From: an uncultured Collinsella sp.
GTDB taxonomy: Bacteria > Actinomycetota > Coriobacteriia > Coriobacteriales > Coriobacteriaceae
Direction of reading: 5' to 3'
Length of the DNA stretch: 14,266 nt
NCBI GenBank assembly: GCA_900544755.1
Contig: UQWQ01000058.1
Location: 1 to 14,266, forward strand
Shown here in pieces: positions 1 through 6,810 of the stretch. Position 1 is the first letter of the stretch. The number at the start of each line of letters is the position of its first letter. Position numbers and translations under genes: made by a program. Below the pieces are notes generated by a model. It saw only the letters and a program-made list of their open reading frames with translations, searched no databases and had not been told where the DNA came from.

Positions 1-419
1 CAGCGCACGTGGCTCCGGTGTGCGAAAACCTCGACTTCGAGGTCTTTACCGACGAGAAGTGGCTGGAGTTCATCTTAGGTCAGCTCATCCAGAACAGCAT
101 TAAATATGCGCGCGAGGACGGCGCGAAGATCGTGTTTTCGGGTGCGTTGCTGGATGAGGGCCTGGCGAGTGAGCGCATTGAGCTTACCGTTGCCGACAAC
201 GGTTGTGGCGTGAGCGCGGCCGACCTGCCGCGCGTGTTCGAGAAGGGCTTTACCGGCGACAACGGCCGCACCACCAAGCGCGCAACGGGCATCGGCCTCT
301 ACCTGGTGGCGCGCCTATGCTCCAAGATGGGCATCGACGTCACGGCGGCATCCGACTCCGGCGAAGGCTTTGTCGTAACGTTCGCGTTTTCAACGAATAA
401 GTTCCAATATTTCGAGTAA
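1..419 (+). CDS. Sensor histidine kinase, C-terminal ATPase domain (5' truncated)
   Basis: This is the 3' part of a two-component sensor kinase gene whose start lies before the window; the frame is open to base 3. Only the HATPase_c catalytic domain is present. The N box is seen as QLIQNSIKYAR, the G1 box as DNGCG followed by an F-box-like VFEKGFTG, and the G2 box as TGIGLYLVARLCSKMG. These bind ATP, which is used to phosphorylate a histidine upstream (not visible) and then a response regulator. The order and the F-box-to-G2 spacing resemble the short intramembrane-sensing BceS/GraS kinases, but with only about 138 residues that subfamily is a guess. The GTG at base 9 is unlikely to be the real start because coding continues upstream and no ribosome binding site is visible. 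A hairpin terminator follows the stop. The partner regulator is probably upstream, outside the window. Confidence 0.9.
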   Translation, partial: AHVAPVCENLDFEVFTDEKWLEFILGQLIQNSIKYAREDGAKIVFSGALLDEGLASERIELTVADNGCGVSAADLPRVFEKGFTGDNGRTTKRATGIGLYLVARLCSKMGIDVTAASDSGEGFVVTFAFSTNKFQYFE

Positions 420-449
420 CGCATGCGGCAGACGTCCGCCCAAACAAAA

Positions 450-485
450 CGTGCCACCCCAAACGGGGCGGCACGCCATCTTTTA
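450..485 (+). terminator. Rho-independent terminator after the histidine kinase gene
   Basis: An 11-base arm (cgtgccacccc) pairs with ggggcggcacg around an aaac loop, with one A/C mismatch, and is followed by a short T run (ctttta). The A-rich bases before the left arm would give a T run on the other strand, so it may also act on the minus strand. It lies 30 bases after the kinase stop codon. Confidence 0.75.
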
Positions 486-515
486 TCAGCCAACTCGCTG
501 AAGTAAGGCTGCGAA

Positions 516-608
516 GGCCGCGAGGCCGGGAGGGGTTTCCTAAGGGCACATCCCGCAGCCGCAACGCGGCGAGGACGTGCCCGTGGAAACCCCTCAGGCC
601 CCGCGGCC
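516..608. repeat. 93-base imperfect palindrome (REP-like) next to the usp 3' end
   Basis: Two arms of about 38 bases are nearly reverse-complementary. The outer arms start ggccgcg and end cgcggcc. A perfectly paired block ggggtttcc/ggaaacccc follows, then gggcac/gtgccc, and the apex is a small hairpin, gccgc-aac-gcggc (558-570). A few mismatches and two small indels interrupt the pairing. It lies 13 bases beyond the stress protein stop codon, so in that transcript it forms a long 3' hairpin, but no T tract follows it on the minus strand, so it is not a textbook terminator. A dispersed intergenic repeat is as likely as an mRNA-stabilising or termination structure. Confidence 0.7.
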
Positions 609-621
609 GGTGGGAGCAACG

Positions 622-1059
622 CTACTTTACGACCAAAATGTCGCAGTCGGTATTGCGCAGCAGGAACGTCGAAATCGAACCCAGAAGCGCATACTTGATC
701 GAGGACAGGCCGCGAGCGCCGCAGAGCACCAGGTCGGGCTTGACCACGTCGAGCATCTCGTCTTTGAGCGTCTCGCGAATACGACCGGCGCGTATCATGA
801 CCTCGACCTCGGGAATATCGGGATTGGCCTTGGCCTCTTCGAGCTGCTTTTCGATGGAGTTCTTAAAGGCCTCCTCCAGACCGTTGACCAAATCGACCGG
901 ATAGGAGCCGGCGCTCTCGAGCGCCGTGGAATCGATAACGTGGCCGATAATCAGCTTGGCGCCGTTGTTCGCGGCGACCTTGATGGCGCGTGCGAGCACA
1001 AAATCCTGCTGCTCAGTACCGTCGAGTGAAACAAATACCTTGGTGTAACCCTCGTTCAT
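622..1059 (-). CDS. Universal stress protein, UspA family
   Basis: A 145-residue cytoplasmic single-domain Usp protein. The N-terminal beta strand and turn read VFVSLDGTEQQDF, where Usp proteins usually have VaVDGSe. The C-terminal nucleotide-binding motif G-2x-G-9x-G(S/T) is complete: GARG, nine residues, then GS, followed by STFLLRNTDCDILVVK, the usual end. This motif marks the ATP-binding Usp subclass. Such proteins are induced by growth arrest and various stresses; the exact biochemical role is not set by the sequence. The start is well supported, with AAGGAGG five bases before the ATG. The gene is monocistronic and diverges from uppP. A possible -10 box (TATAAC on the minus strand, bases 1150-1155) lies about 90 bases upstream of the start. 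A large palindrome lies just downstream. Confidence 0.93.
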   Translation of the reverse strand: MNEGYTKVFVSLDGTEQQDFVLARAIKVAANNGAKLIIGHVIDSTALESAGSYPVDLVNGLEEAFKNSIEKQLEEAKANPDIPEVEVMIRAGRIRETLKDEMLDVVKPDLVLCGARGLSSIKYALLGSISTFLLRNTDCDILVVK

Positions 1060-1149
1060 GGTTTCCTCCTTGGTCTATCGCACGGGCGCGGGGCTCGTGC
1101 GTCGGGCGGGCGCGGGTGCGTTGACCGCCGGACACTTTATCTTGTTGCA

Positions 1150-1155
1150 GTTATA
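1150..1155 (-). promoter_or_regulatory. Possible -10 box for the universal stress protein gene
   Basis: TATAAC is read on the minus strand in the usp-uppP divergent region. The hexamer 17 bases upstream (GCAGTT) is a poor -35 match. The leader would be about 85 bases. This is motif inspection only. Confidence 0.25.
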
Positions 1156-1177
1156 CCCAAGGATTTCGGTTTAACTG

Positions 1178-1207
1178 CTCGCAATTCTGTGAACGGGCGA
1201 GTTTTTT
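1178..1207 (+). terminator. Terminator-like hairpin with T6 in the uppP leader region
   Basis: ctcgc pairs with gcgag across a 14-base loop that itself has a weak ttc/gaa stem, and six Ts follow directly. It sits about 100 bases before the uppP start on the same strand. It could be an attenuator or simply chance, since the stem is only five base pairs. Confidence 0.3.
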
Positions 1208-1308
1208 GGTAAGGGTAGGCGCGGTCGCACCGCCAACGGTTGATAATGGGACATCGCCCGCATCGTCCGCAGAACATCTACCGGCGGGTGTCTAACGAGG
1301 GGGTCCCT

Positions 1309-2289
1309 TTGGATATTATCGAGCTTCTAAAATCTGCCTTCATGGGCCTGGTCGAGGGCATCACCGAATGGCTGCCCGTTTCGTCGACGGGCCACATGAT
1401 CTTGGTGGACGAGTTCGTCAAGATGAACGTGAGCGAGACGTTCTGGAATATGTTCCTGGTCGTGATTCAGCTCGGCGCCATTCTGGCCGTCTGCGTGCTG
1501 TTTTTCCACGAGCTCAACCCGTTCTCGCCCAGCAAGGGCAAGGAGGGCCGTCGCGACACCTGGGTGCTGTGGGGCAAGATTGTGCTCGGTTGCATTCCTG
1601 CGGCGGCGATCGGCCTGCCGCTCAACGACTGGATGGAGGAGCATTTCTACAACGCTCCCGTCGTGGCGCTGGCGCTCATTGTGTACGGCGTGCTGTTTAT
1701 CGTGATCGAGAACTGGCGCGCGAGCAAGCGCGAGGAAATGGCCGTTGCCGGTTCGTTTGGTTCGCGTGCTGTGGTGTCGGGTGGACGTCCCGCCGGTGCG
1801 CACTTTGCGGCGCCCCCCACGGCTACCGCTGAGGATGAGGACGATGACGAGAATCTGGACTTTGGTTCCATCGCCACGCTCGAGGACCTCAGCTGGAAGA
1901 CTGCGCTGGGTATCGGCTGCTTCCAGGTGCTTTCGCTGGTGCCTGGTACGTCTCGCTCCGGTTCTACCATCATCGGCGGCCTGCTTTTGGGCTGCACGCG
2001 CTCGGTGGCGTCTAAGTTCACGTTCTTCCTGGCTATTCCTGTTATGTTTGGCGCGAGTGCGCTCAAGCTGGTCAAGTACTTCATCAAGGGCGGCACGTTC
2101 GGCACCAACGAGATCGCCATCTTGGGCGTGGGCTGCGTTGTGGCCTTTGTGGTTTCGCTCATCGCCATCAAGTGGCTCATGGGCTTCGTCCGCCGTCACG
2201 ACTTCAAGTGCTTCGGCGTCTACCGCACCATCCTGGGCATCGTAGTGCTCGCGTACTTCTTCGTTCTGGAGCCTATGCTCGGCCTGTAA
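1309..2289 (+). CDS. uppP: Undecaprenyl-diphosphate phosphatase (UppP/BacA)
   Basis: An integral membrane enzyme that dephosphorylates undecaprenyl diphosphate to the monophosphate carrier used for peptidoglycan and other wall polymers; family members confer bacitracin tolerance. Family motif 1 is at residues 16-29 (EGITEWLPVSSTGH) with the key glutamates E16 and E20; motif 2, PGTSRSG, is at residues 212-218 with R216. Several hydrophobic segments follow the BacA pattern. I choose the TTG at 1309 (MDIIELLKSAFMGLVEG...) because GAGGGGG lies five bases upstream and the protein then begins where the family does. An upstream ATG at 1240 and a GTG at 1288 lack a ribosome binding site. The 326-residue product is longer than the usual 260-290 because of a loop of about 45 residues (145-190) rich in Ala and Gly, with an acidic run (EDEDDDE). 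A strong terminator follows. Confidence 0.95.
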   Translation: MDIIELLKSAFMGLVEGITEWLPVSSTGHMILVDEFVKMNVSETFWNMFLVVIQLGAILAVCVLFFHELNPFSPSKGKEGRRDTWVLWGKIVLGCIPAAAIGLPLNDWMEEHFYNAPVVALALIVYGVLFIVIENWRASKREEMAVAGSFGSRAVVSGGRPAGAHFAAPPTATAEDEDDDENLDFGSIATLEDLSWKTALGIGCFQVLSLVPGTSRSGSTIIGGLLLGCTRSVASKFTFFLAIPVMFGASALKLVKYFIKGGTFGTNEIAILGVGCVVAFVVSLIAIKWLMGFVRRHDFKCFGVYRTILGIVVLAYFFVLEPMLGL

Positions 2290-2333
2290 CTTGGTTGACG
2301 CTGCGCGGCGGCCAGAGCGACAACTTGTCATTC

Positions 2334-2377
2334 AAAGAGGACGGCATGACCAAAAGGTCTATGCCGTCCTCTTTTTT
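2334..2377 (+). terminator. Strong Rho-independent terminator after uppP
   Basis: An 18-base arm starting aaagaggacggcat and ending gacc pairs with the matching right arm around an aaaa loop, with one bulged T (2360) on the 3' side; T6 completes it. It ends uppP transcription before the pcrA promoter region. The upper stem is repeated in a related hairpin after pcrA (5457-5481). Confidence 0.93.
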
Positions 2378-2449
2378 GGGCGATGGGGCGGGCTTGACGG
2401 TGGCGCACGGAGTCGTGGTGTGATTTGCGTCGGTGTCCGCGCGGCTCGG

Positions 2450-2455
2450 TATACT
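2450..2455 (+). promoter_or_regulatory. Probable -10 box of pcrA
   Basis: TATACT lies about 60 bases before the pcrA ATG, after the uppP terminator. No TTGACA-like hexamer sits 17 bases upstream; TTGCGT is present at a 19-base spacing (2425-2430). Confidence 0.5.
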
Positions 2456-2516
2456 GGTACGGCTCAAACTATGGCGCTGCCCGCAGGCGCGCCGTCTGTC
2501 AGATGAGGAGTCGCCC

Positions 2517-5417
2517 ATGACCCAGCCCTTGCCCTGGGAAAAGAACGCCGCGGTACCCGTGCCGCCCGCGCCGGAACCCGTGCCGCTCGATGCATACACC
2601 GCCCCCGCTGCGCCGGAGCCCGAGCTCGTTCCGCTCGACATCTATGACGCTCCCGCGCCGGCGCCCAAGCCTATCAAGCCGCTCGTCGACATCGACAGCC
2701 TTAATCCCGCCCAGCGCGAGGCGGTCCTGTCCACCGAGGGCCCGTTGCTGGTGCTCGCCGGCGCCGGCTCGGGCAAGACCCGCGTCTTGACCTTCCGCAT
2801 CGCACATATGCTCGGCGACCTGGGCGTTAAGCCTTGGCAGGTTCTTGCCATTACGTTTACCAACAAGGCTGCGGCCGAGATGCGCGAGCGTCTGGCGGCA
2901 CTCATCCCCAGCGGCACTCGTGGCATGTGGGTGTGCACCTTCCATGCCATGTGCGTGCGCATGCTGCGCGAGGACGCCGACCTGCTGGGCTATACCGGTC
3001 AATTCACCATCTACGATGACGACGACTCAAAGCGCATGGTGCGCGACATTATGCAGGCGCTCGGCATCGAGCAAAAGCAGTTCCCCATCAACATGATCCG
3101 CAGCAAGATCAGCTCTGCTAAAAACGCCATGATCGGGCCCGAGGACATGCTCAAGAGCGCCGATAGCCCCAACGACAAAAAGGCCGCGCAAGTCTACCTG
3201 GAGCTGGAGCGCCGCCTGCGCGCCGCCAACGCGATGGACTTCGACGACCTGCTCGTGCGCACGCTCGAGCTACTGCGCACCCGCCCCGAGGTGCTCGACA
3301 AGTACCAGGAGCGCTTCCGCTACATTAGCGTCGACGAGTATCAGGACACCAACCACGTCCAGTACGAGATCGCCAACCTGCTGGCCGCCAAGTACCAAAA
3401 CCTTATGGTCGTGGGCGACGATGACCAGTCCATTTACAGCTGGCGTGGCGCCGACATCACCAACATCTTGGACTTCGAGAAGGACTTTAAAAACTGCAAG
3501 ACCGTCAAGCTGGAGCAGAACTATCGCTCTACGGGTCATATCCTGAGCGCCGCCAACGCCGTGGTGCGTCACAACTCGCAGCGCAAGGACAAGCGCCTGT
3601 TTACGGCCGAGGGCGATGGCGAGAAGATTCAGGCTTTCCAGGCAAGCGACGAGCGCGACGAAGGTCGCTGGATTGCCGGCGAGATCGAAAAGCTGCATGC
3701 CAAGGGTACAAGCTACGACGATATCGCCGTGTTCTACCGCACCAACGCCCAGTCGCGTATCCTCGAAGATATGTTCCTGCGCGCGGGCGTGCCCTACAAG
3801 ATCGTCGGCGGCACGCGATTCTTCGACCGCGCCGAGATTCGCGACGTCATGGCCTACCTCAAGATGATCGTGAACCCGGCCGACGAGATGAGCGTCAAGC
3901 GCGTCATCAACACGCCGCGCCGCGGCATCGGCTCCACCTCGATCCAAAAGATCGAGCAGCTGGCGCGCGACAACCGCTGCTCGTTCTTCCAGGCCTGCGA
4001 GATCGCAACAGCCGAGACGGGCATGTTTAGTGCCAAGGTGCGCAACGGCCTGTCGAGTTTTGTGGCGCTGGTGCGCGAGGGCCGCCGCATGGACGGCGAG
4101 CTCAAGGACGTCGTCGAGATGATTGTCGATAGGACGGGCCTGCTGCAGGCGTTTCGCGCCGAGGGCACCATGGAGTCCGAGAGCCGCGCCGAGAACATCC
4201 AGGAATTCCTGGGCGTCGCCGCCGAATTTGAGGAGGCGCACGAGGATATCGAGGGTACGCTCGAGAGTCTAGAAGAGCTGCGCGCGGCCGGTGTTGCCGA
4301 CGTGCCGTCCGTCGCCGAGTCCGAGTCCGTCGTGGTGAGTGCGCCCGCGTCCGAGCCGGAGCCGTCCGCTCCGGCATCCTCGTTTGAGGCACTTGTCGGC
4401 GCTCGTGACGCCGCGGGCTCCAATCCGCTCGATAGCCTAGCCGCCCCGGCGCTCTCGCCGCAGGATGCCCTGGCCGCCGCCATCGCGGGCAACGCGTATG
4501 CCGTGCCAACAGAGCTACCGGCGGGCGCCGTGCATGCCGACGAGATCGAGCGCACCTACGGTCCGCTCACCTGTAAGGCACTGCCGGCACTCATGGAGTG
4601 GCTGGCCCTGCGCTCCGACTTGGATTCCCTGGCCGGCGAGACACATGCCATCACCATGATGACCATCCACTCCGCTAAGGGCCTGGAGTTCCCCGCGGTG
4701 TTCGTGGCCGGCATGGAGGAGGGTATCTTCCCGCACGTGCACGACTTTGGCGGTAGTGACGATCCGGGCAAGCTCGAGGAAGAGCGTCGCCTGGCCTACG
4801 TCGCCATCACGCGTGCTCGCAAGCGCCTGTTCCTGACCTATGCGGCCACGCGTCGCACTTACGGCTCGACCTCTGCCAACCCGCGCTCGCGCTTCCTCAA
4901 CGAGATTCCGTTTGAGGATATCGAGTTTAGCGGTATCGGTTCTGCCGGTTTTGAGGGCACGGGCTGGGAGAAACGCGGCGACCGTCACGGCACCTTTGGC
5001 TCGGGCATGGGCTCGGATATGTATGGCGGCAAGGTGTTTGGCTCGCATACGCGCTCGACCGGCGGTTCCGGTTCGCGCGGCGGATCGAGCTTCGACGATT
5101 TCTTTGGCGGCAGCAGCTATGGGACCGAGCGCCATCGTGGGGTCTCGCCCGACGCCGGCCGTGTTGCCTCGACCTTTGGCTTGGGCGCGCCGCGAGCCAA
5201 AAAGCCGTCGTCCAAGGTGTCGCCGACGGTGGAGCGCAAGGTCGATCGCGCCAGCGCGTCGCAGGACTTTGCCGCGGGCGATACCGTGAGCCACAAGACC
5301 TTTGGCACGGGTACCGTGATCTCGGTCGCCGGAGACATGATCGAGGTGCAGTTCGAAAAAACCGGCCAGACCAAAAAGCTTATGAAGGGCTTTGCGCCTA
5401 TAGTGAAACTGACCTAG
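2517..5417 (+). CDS. pcrA: ATP-dependent DNA helicase PcrA/UvrD
   Basis: A superfamily 1A 3'-5' helicase acting in nucleotide excision repair, replication restart and removal of obstacles such as RNA polymerase. Motifs are in order: Q motif LNPAQREAVL (62-71), Walker A GAGSGKT (82-88), Ia ITFTNKAAAEM, Walker B DEYQDT (273-278), III GDDDQSIYSWRGA, IV LEQNYRS (332-338), V MTIHSAKGLEF (715-725), VI AYVAITRARKR (760-770). The last ~46 residues (GDTVSHKTFGTG...) are the Tudor-like domain that in PcrA binds RNA polymerase. The ATG at 2517 follows GAGGAG; an upstream in-frame GTG at 2433 would add residues overlapping the promoter. At 966 residues it is longer than the usual 720-780 because of a Pro-rich N-terminus (about 1-55, with a twice-repeated PLD-x-Y motif), an Ala/Pro/Ser/Glu-rich insertion near 590-680 at the 2B/2A junction, and a Gly/Ser-rich linker before the Tudor domain. 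Confidence 0.96.
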   Translation: MTQPLPWEKNAAVPVPPAPEPVPLDAYTAPAAPEPELVPLDIYDAPAPAPKPIKPLVDIDSLNPAQREAVLSTEGPLLVLAGAGSGKTRVLTFRIAHMLGDLGVKPWQVLAITFTNKAAAEMRERLAALIPSGTRGMWVCTFHAMCVRMLREDADLLGYTGQFTIYDDDDSKRMVRDIMQALGIEQKQFPINMIRSKISSAKNAMIGPEDMLKSADSPNDKKAAQVYLELERRLRAANAMDFDDLLVRTLELLRTRPEVLDKYQERFRYISVDEYQDTNHVQYEIANLLAAKYQNLMVVGDDDQSIYSWRGADITNILDFEKDFKNCKTVKLEQNYRSTGHILSAANAVVRHNSQRKDKRLFTAEGDGEKIQAFQASDERDEGRWIAGEIEKLHAKGTSYDDIAVFYRTNAQSRILEDMFLRAGVPYKIVGGTRFFDRAEIRDVMAYLKMIVNPADEMSVKRVINTPRRGIGSTSIQKIEQLARDNRCSFFQACEIATAETGMFSAKVRNGLSSFVALVREGRRMDGELKDVVEMIVDRTGLLQAFRAEGTMESESRAENIQEFLGVAAEFEEAHEDIEGTLESLEELRAAGVADVPSVAESESVVVSAPASEPEPSAPASSFEALVGARDAAGSNPLDSLAAPALSPQDALAAAIAGNAYAVPTELPAGAVHADEIERTYGPLTCKALPALMEWLALRSDLDSLAGETHAITMMTIHSAKGLEFPAVFVAGMEEGIFPHVHDFGGSDDPGKLEEERRLAYVAITRARKRLFLTYAATRRTYGSTSANPRSRFLNEIPFEDIEFSGIGSAGFEGTGWEKRGDRHGTFGSGMGSDMYGGKVFGSHTRSTGGSGSRGGSSFDDFFGGSSYGTERHRGVSPDAGRVASTFGLGAPRAKKPSSKVSPTVERKVDRASASQDFAAGDTVSHKTFGTGTVISVAGDMIEVQFEKTGQTKKLMKGFAPIVKLT

Positions 5418-5423
5418 GCGGCT

Positions 5424-5514
5424 TTCCCAGGCACGGCACCTCGGCCTTCAATCGTCGGGCATGACCTCAAGGTCTATGCCCTCCTCTTTCAGGCCGATCT
5501 GCCGCACCTGGAAA
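5424..5514 (+). repeat. 91-base palindromic element after pcrA, containing a probable terminator hairpin
   Basis: Outer arms 5424-5447 and 5491-5514 are reverse-complementary at about 19 of 24 positions (blocks ccagg, cggca, tcggcct). Inside is a second hairpin, gggcatgacc-tcaa-ggtctatgccc (5457-5481, one bulged T at 5475), followed by tcctcttt. The inner hairpin has the same upper stem and bulge as the uppP terminator. It probably ends pcrA transcription, but its T run is weak, and the outer palindrome suggests a dispersed structured repeat rather than only a terminator. Confidence 0.6.
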
Positions 5515-5578
5515 ACCCGTACATCCGGCTAGGCGGGCGCGCCGGGGGCTTTGGTCGCCTGCTCGGACAGTCCTGACT

Positions 5579-5616
5579 CGCACGGAGAGCACATTAAGTG
5601 CTCTCCGGCTCGTGCG
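5579..5616. repeat. Inverted repeat in the pcrA-manA intergenic region
   Basis: A perfect 9-base stem, ggagagcac-attaa-gtgctctcc (5584-5606), is flanked by cgcac and gtgcg, which extend it by five pairs across a five-base bulge. There is no T tract, so it is not a terminator on the plus strand. Part of a gene-free stretch (5418-5802) in which I find no credible coding sequence; a 60-codon open frame at 5551-5733 has no ribosome binding site. Confidence 0.5.
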
Positions 5617-5673
5617 GAACTCGCGATCGACGTTGTCCATGGCGCCTGTCCGGGGCCTTGGGTAACGTTGCTT

Positions 5674-5702
5674 GCGAACGTCGCTTTGCTCGTTCGCTTT
5701 TT
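5674..5702 (+). terminator. Rho-independent terminator-like hairpin, plus strand
   Basis: gcgaacg pairs with cgttcgc around a 10-base loop, and T5 follows. It lies about 260 bases after the pcrA stop, so it either catches readthrough or ends an unannotated short transcript. Confidence 0.5.
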
Positions 5703-5742
5703 GGTCTGGAGAGCCGGGTGGGCTGATAAATAGATGTGAGTA

Positions 5743-5785
5743 GGGGCTCTCCCGTTTGATGAGCGGGGGAGCTCCTTGTTGCGTT
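5743..5785. terminator. Convergent-region hairpin between pcrA and manA
   Basis: ggggctctcccg pairs with cgggggagctcc around a 9-base loop. On the plus strand the two imperfect positions are G-U wobbles and the downstream bases are T-rich (ttgttgcgtttt), so it works best as a plus-strand terminator. On the minus strand, where it would follow manA by 27 bases, the same positions are A/C mismatches and the downstream sequence is only moderately T-rich. It may serve both directions. Confidence 0.5.
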
Positions 5786-5802
5786 TTGGTTGTTGGTGCG
5801 AC

Positions 5803-6735
5803 CTAGAGGTGGCTGATGATCAATTCCATTTTGCCTTCGAGATCGATGGAGCTGACGGTGCTCGGGGCTAGCAGGTGGCTTCCCTTGTGGACGGGGTCGC
5901 CGCAGACGGTGCCTTCGCCGTCGATGACCGACAGGCACATGAAGGGCCAGCGCTGCTCGAGGGTCTTGCTGCCGTCGACGCGCACGCGATCGACGGTGTA
6001 GCAGGGGTTGGACTCGAGCTCGGTCACGCCATCGACCTCGGGCGCGGTCACGGTGCCGTCGGTCGGGGCCTGAGAATCAAAGTCGATGCAGTCGAGACTC
6101 TGCTCAATGTGCAGGGGACGCAGTTTGCCGTCGGTGCCGGGACGGTCGTAGTCGTACAGGCGATACGTCACGTCGCTCGATTGCTGCGTCTCTAAAATGA
6201 GCGTGCCGGTCTTGATGGCGTGCACGGTACCGGAATCAATCTGGAAAAAGTCACCCTTGTGAATCGGCAGCACGTTGAGCATGTCGTCCCAGTGGCCGTC
6301 TTCGATCATCTGTGCGGCCTCGGCACGATCCTTGGCGCGCTGCCCGACGATAATCGTGGCGCCGGGCTCGCAGTCCAGCACGTACCAGCACTCGGTCTTG
6401 CCCAGGCTACCGTTCTCATGCTCGGCGGCATACTCGTCGTTGGGATGAATCTGGATCGAAAGGTCGTCCTTGGCGTCCAGGATCTTAATGAGCAGCGGGA
6501 ACTCCTTGCCCTCGCAGTTGCCAAAGAGCTCGCGGTGCTCGGCCCACAGCCACGACAGTGTGTGGCCGGCATACGGGCCCTCCGCGATCTGGCAGTCGCC
6601 GTTGGGGTGTGCCGAGATGGCCCAGCACTCACCGATGGGACCCTCGGGAATGTCGTAACCAAATACGGTTTCGAGCTGGCGGCCGCCCCAGATCTTCTCG
6701 TGGAAGATCGGCGTCAGTTTAATCAAATCGGACAT
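5803..6735 (-). CDS. manA: Mannose-6-phosphate isomerase, class I
   Basis: A cytoplasmic zinc enzyme interconverting mannose-6-phosphate and fructose-6-phosphate. The 310-residue length fits the short, Bacillus-type class I enzymes. The zinc ligands expected for the cupin fold are visible: Q95 and H97 in QIHPND, E115 in KTECWYVLD, and H172 in GTVHAI. Other family sequence includes WGG near residue 17 and GE.WAIS-HPNG near 35-46. I choose the ATG at 6735 (MSDLIKL) because GGGGGT lies at proper spacing; an ATG two codons earlier (6741) is almost on top of that ribosome binding site, and the far upstream ATG lacks one. The gntR gene lies 75 bases upstream on the same strand with no terminator between, so the two are probably one operon. 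The neighbouring ROK kinase is divergent. Confidence 0.94.
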   Translation of the reverse strand: MSDLIKLTPIFHEKIWGGRQLETVFGYDIPEGPIGECWAISAHPNGDCQIAEGPYAGHTLSWLWAEHRELFGNCEGKEFPLLIKILDAKDDLSIQIHPNDEYAAEHENGSLGKTECWYVLDCEPGATIIVGQRAKDRAEAAQMIEDGHWDDMLNVLPIHKGDFFQIDSGTVHAIKTGTLILETQQSSDVTYRLYDYDRPGTDGKLRPLHIEQSLDCIDFDSQAPTDGTVTAPEVDGVTELESNPCYTVDRVRVDGSKTLEQRWPFMCLSVIDGEGTVCGDPVHKGSHLLAPSTVSSIDLEGKMELIISHL

Positions 6736-6810
6736 GTTCATACCCCCATGGTGTTGTGCGGTCGCCCACTCTAAACGAGCCATAACGTGCGCCCGCATGA
6801 CTACAAAAAC

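Noticed and set aside
622..1059. Plus-strand open frames opposite the universal stress protein gene (577-1029, 638-904)
   Set aside because: No ribosome binding site or domain pattern, whereas the minus-strand frame has a full UspA signature.
1327..2331. A 334-codon minus-strand open frame opposite uppP
   Set aside because: Shadow of uppP, rich in Arg, His and Ala, with no ribosome binding site or recognisable fold.
5551..5733. A 60-codon plus-strand open frame in the pcrA-manA gap
   Set aside because: No ribosome binding site, covers two hairpins including a terminator, and the composition is unlike the neighbouring proteins.
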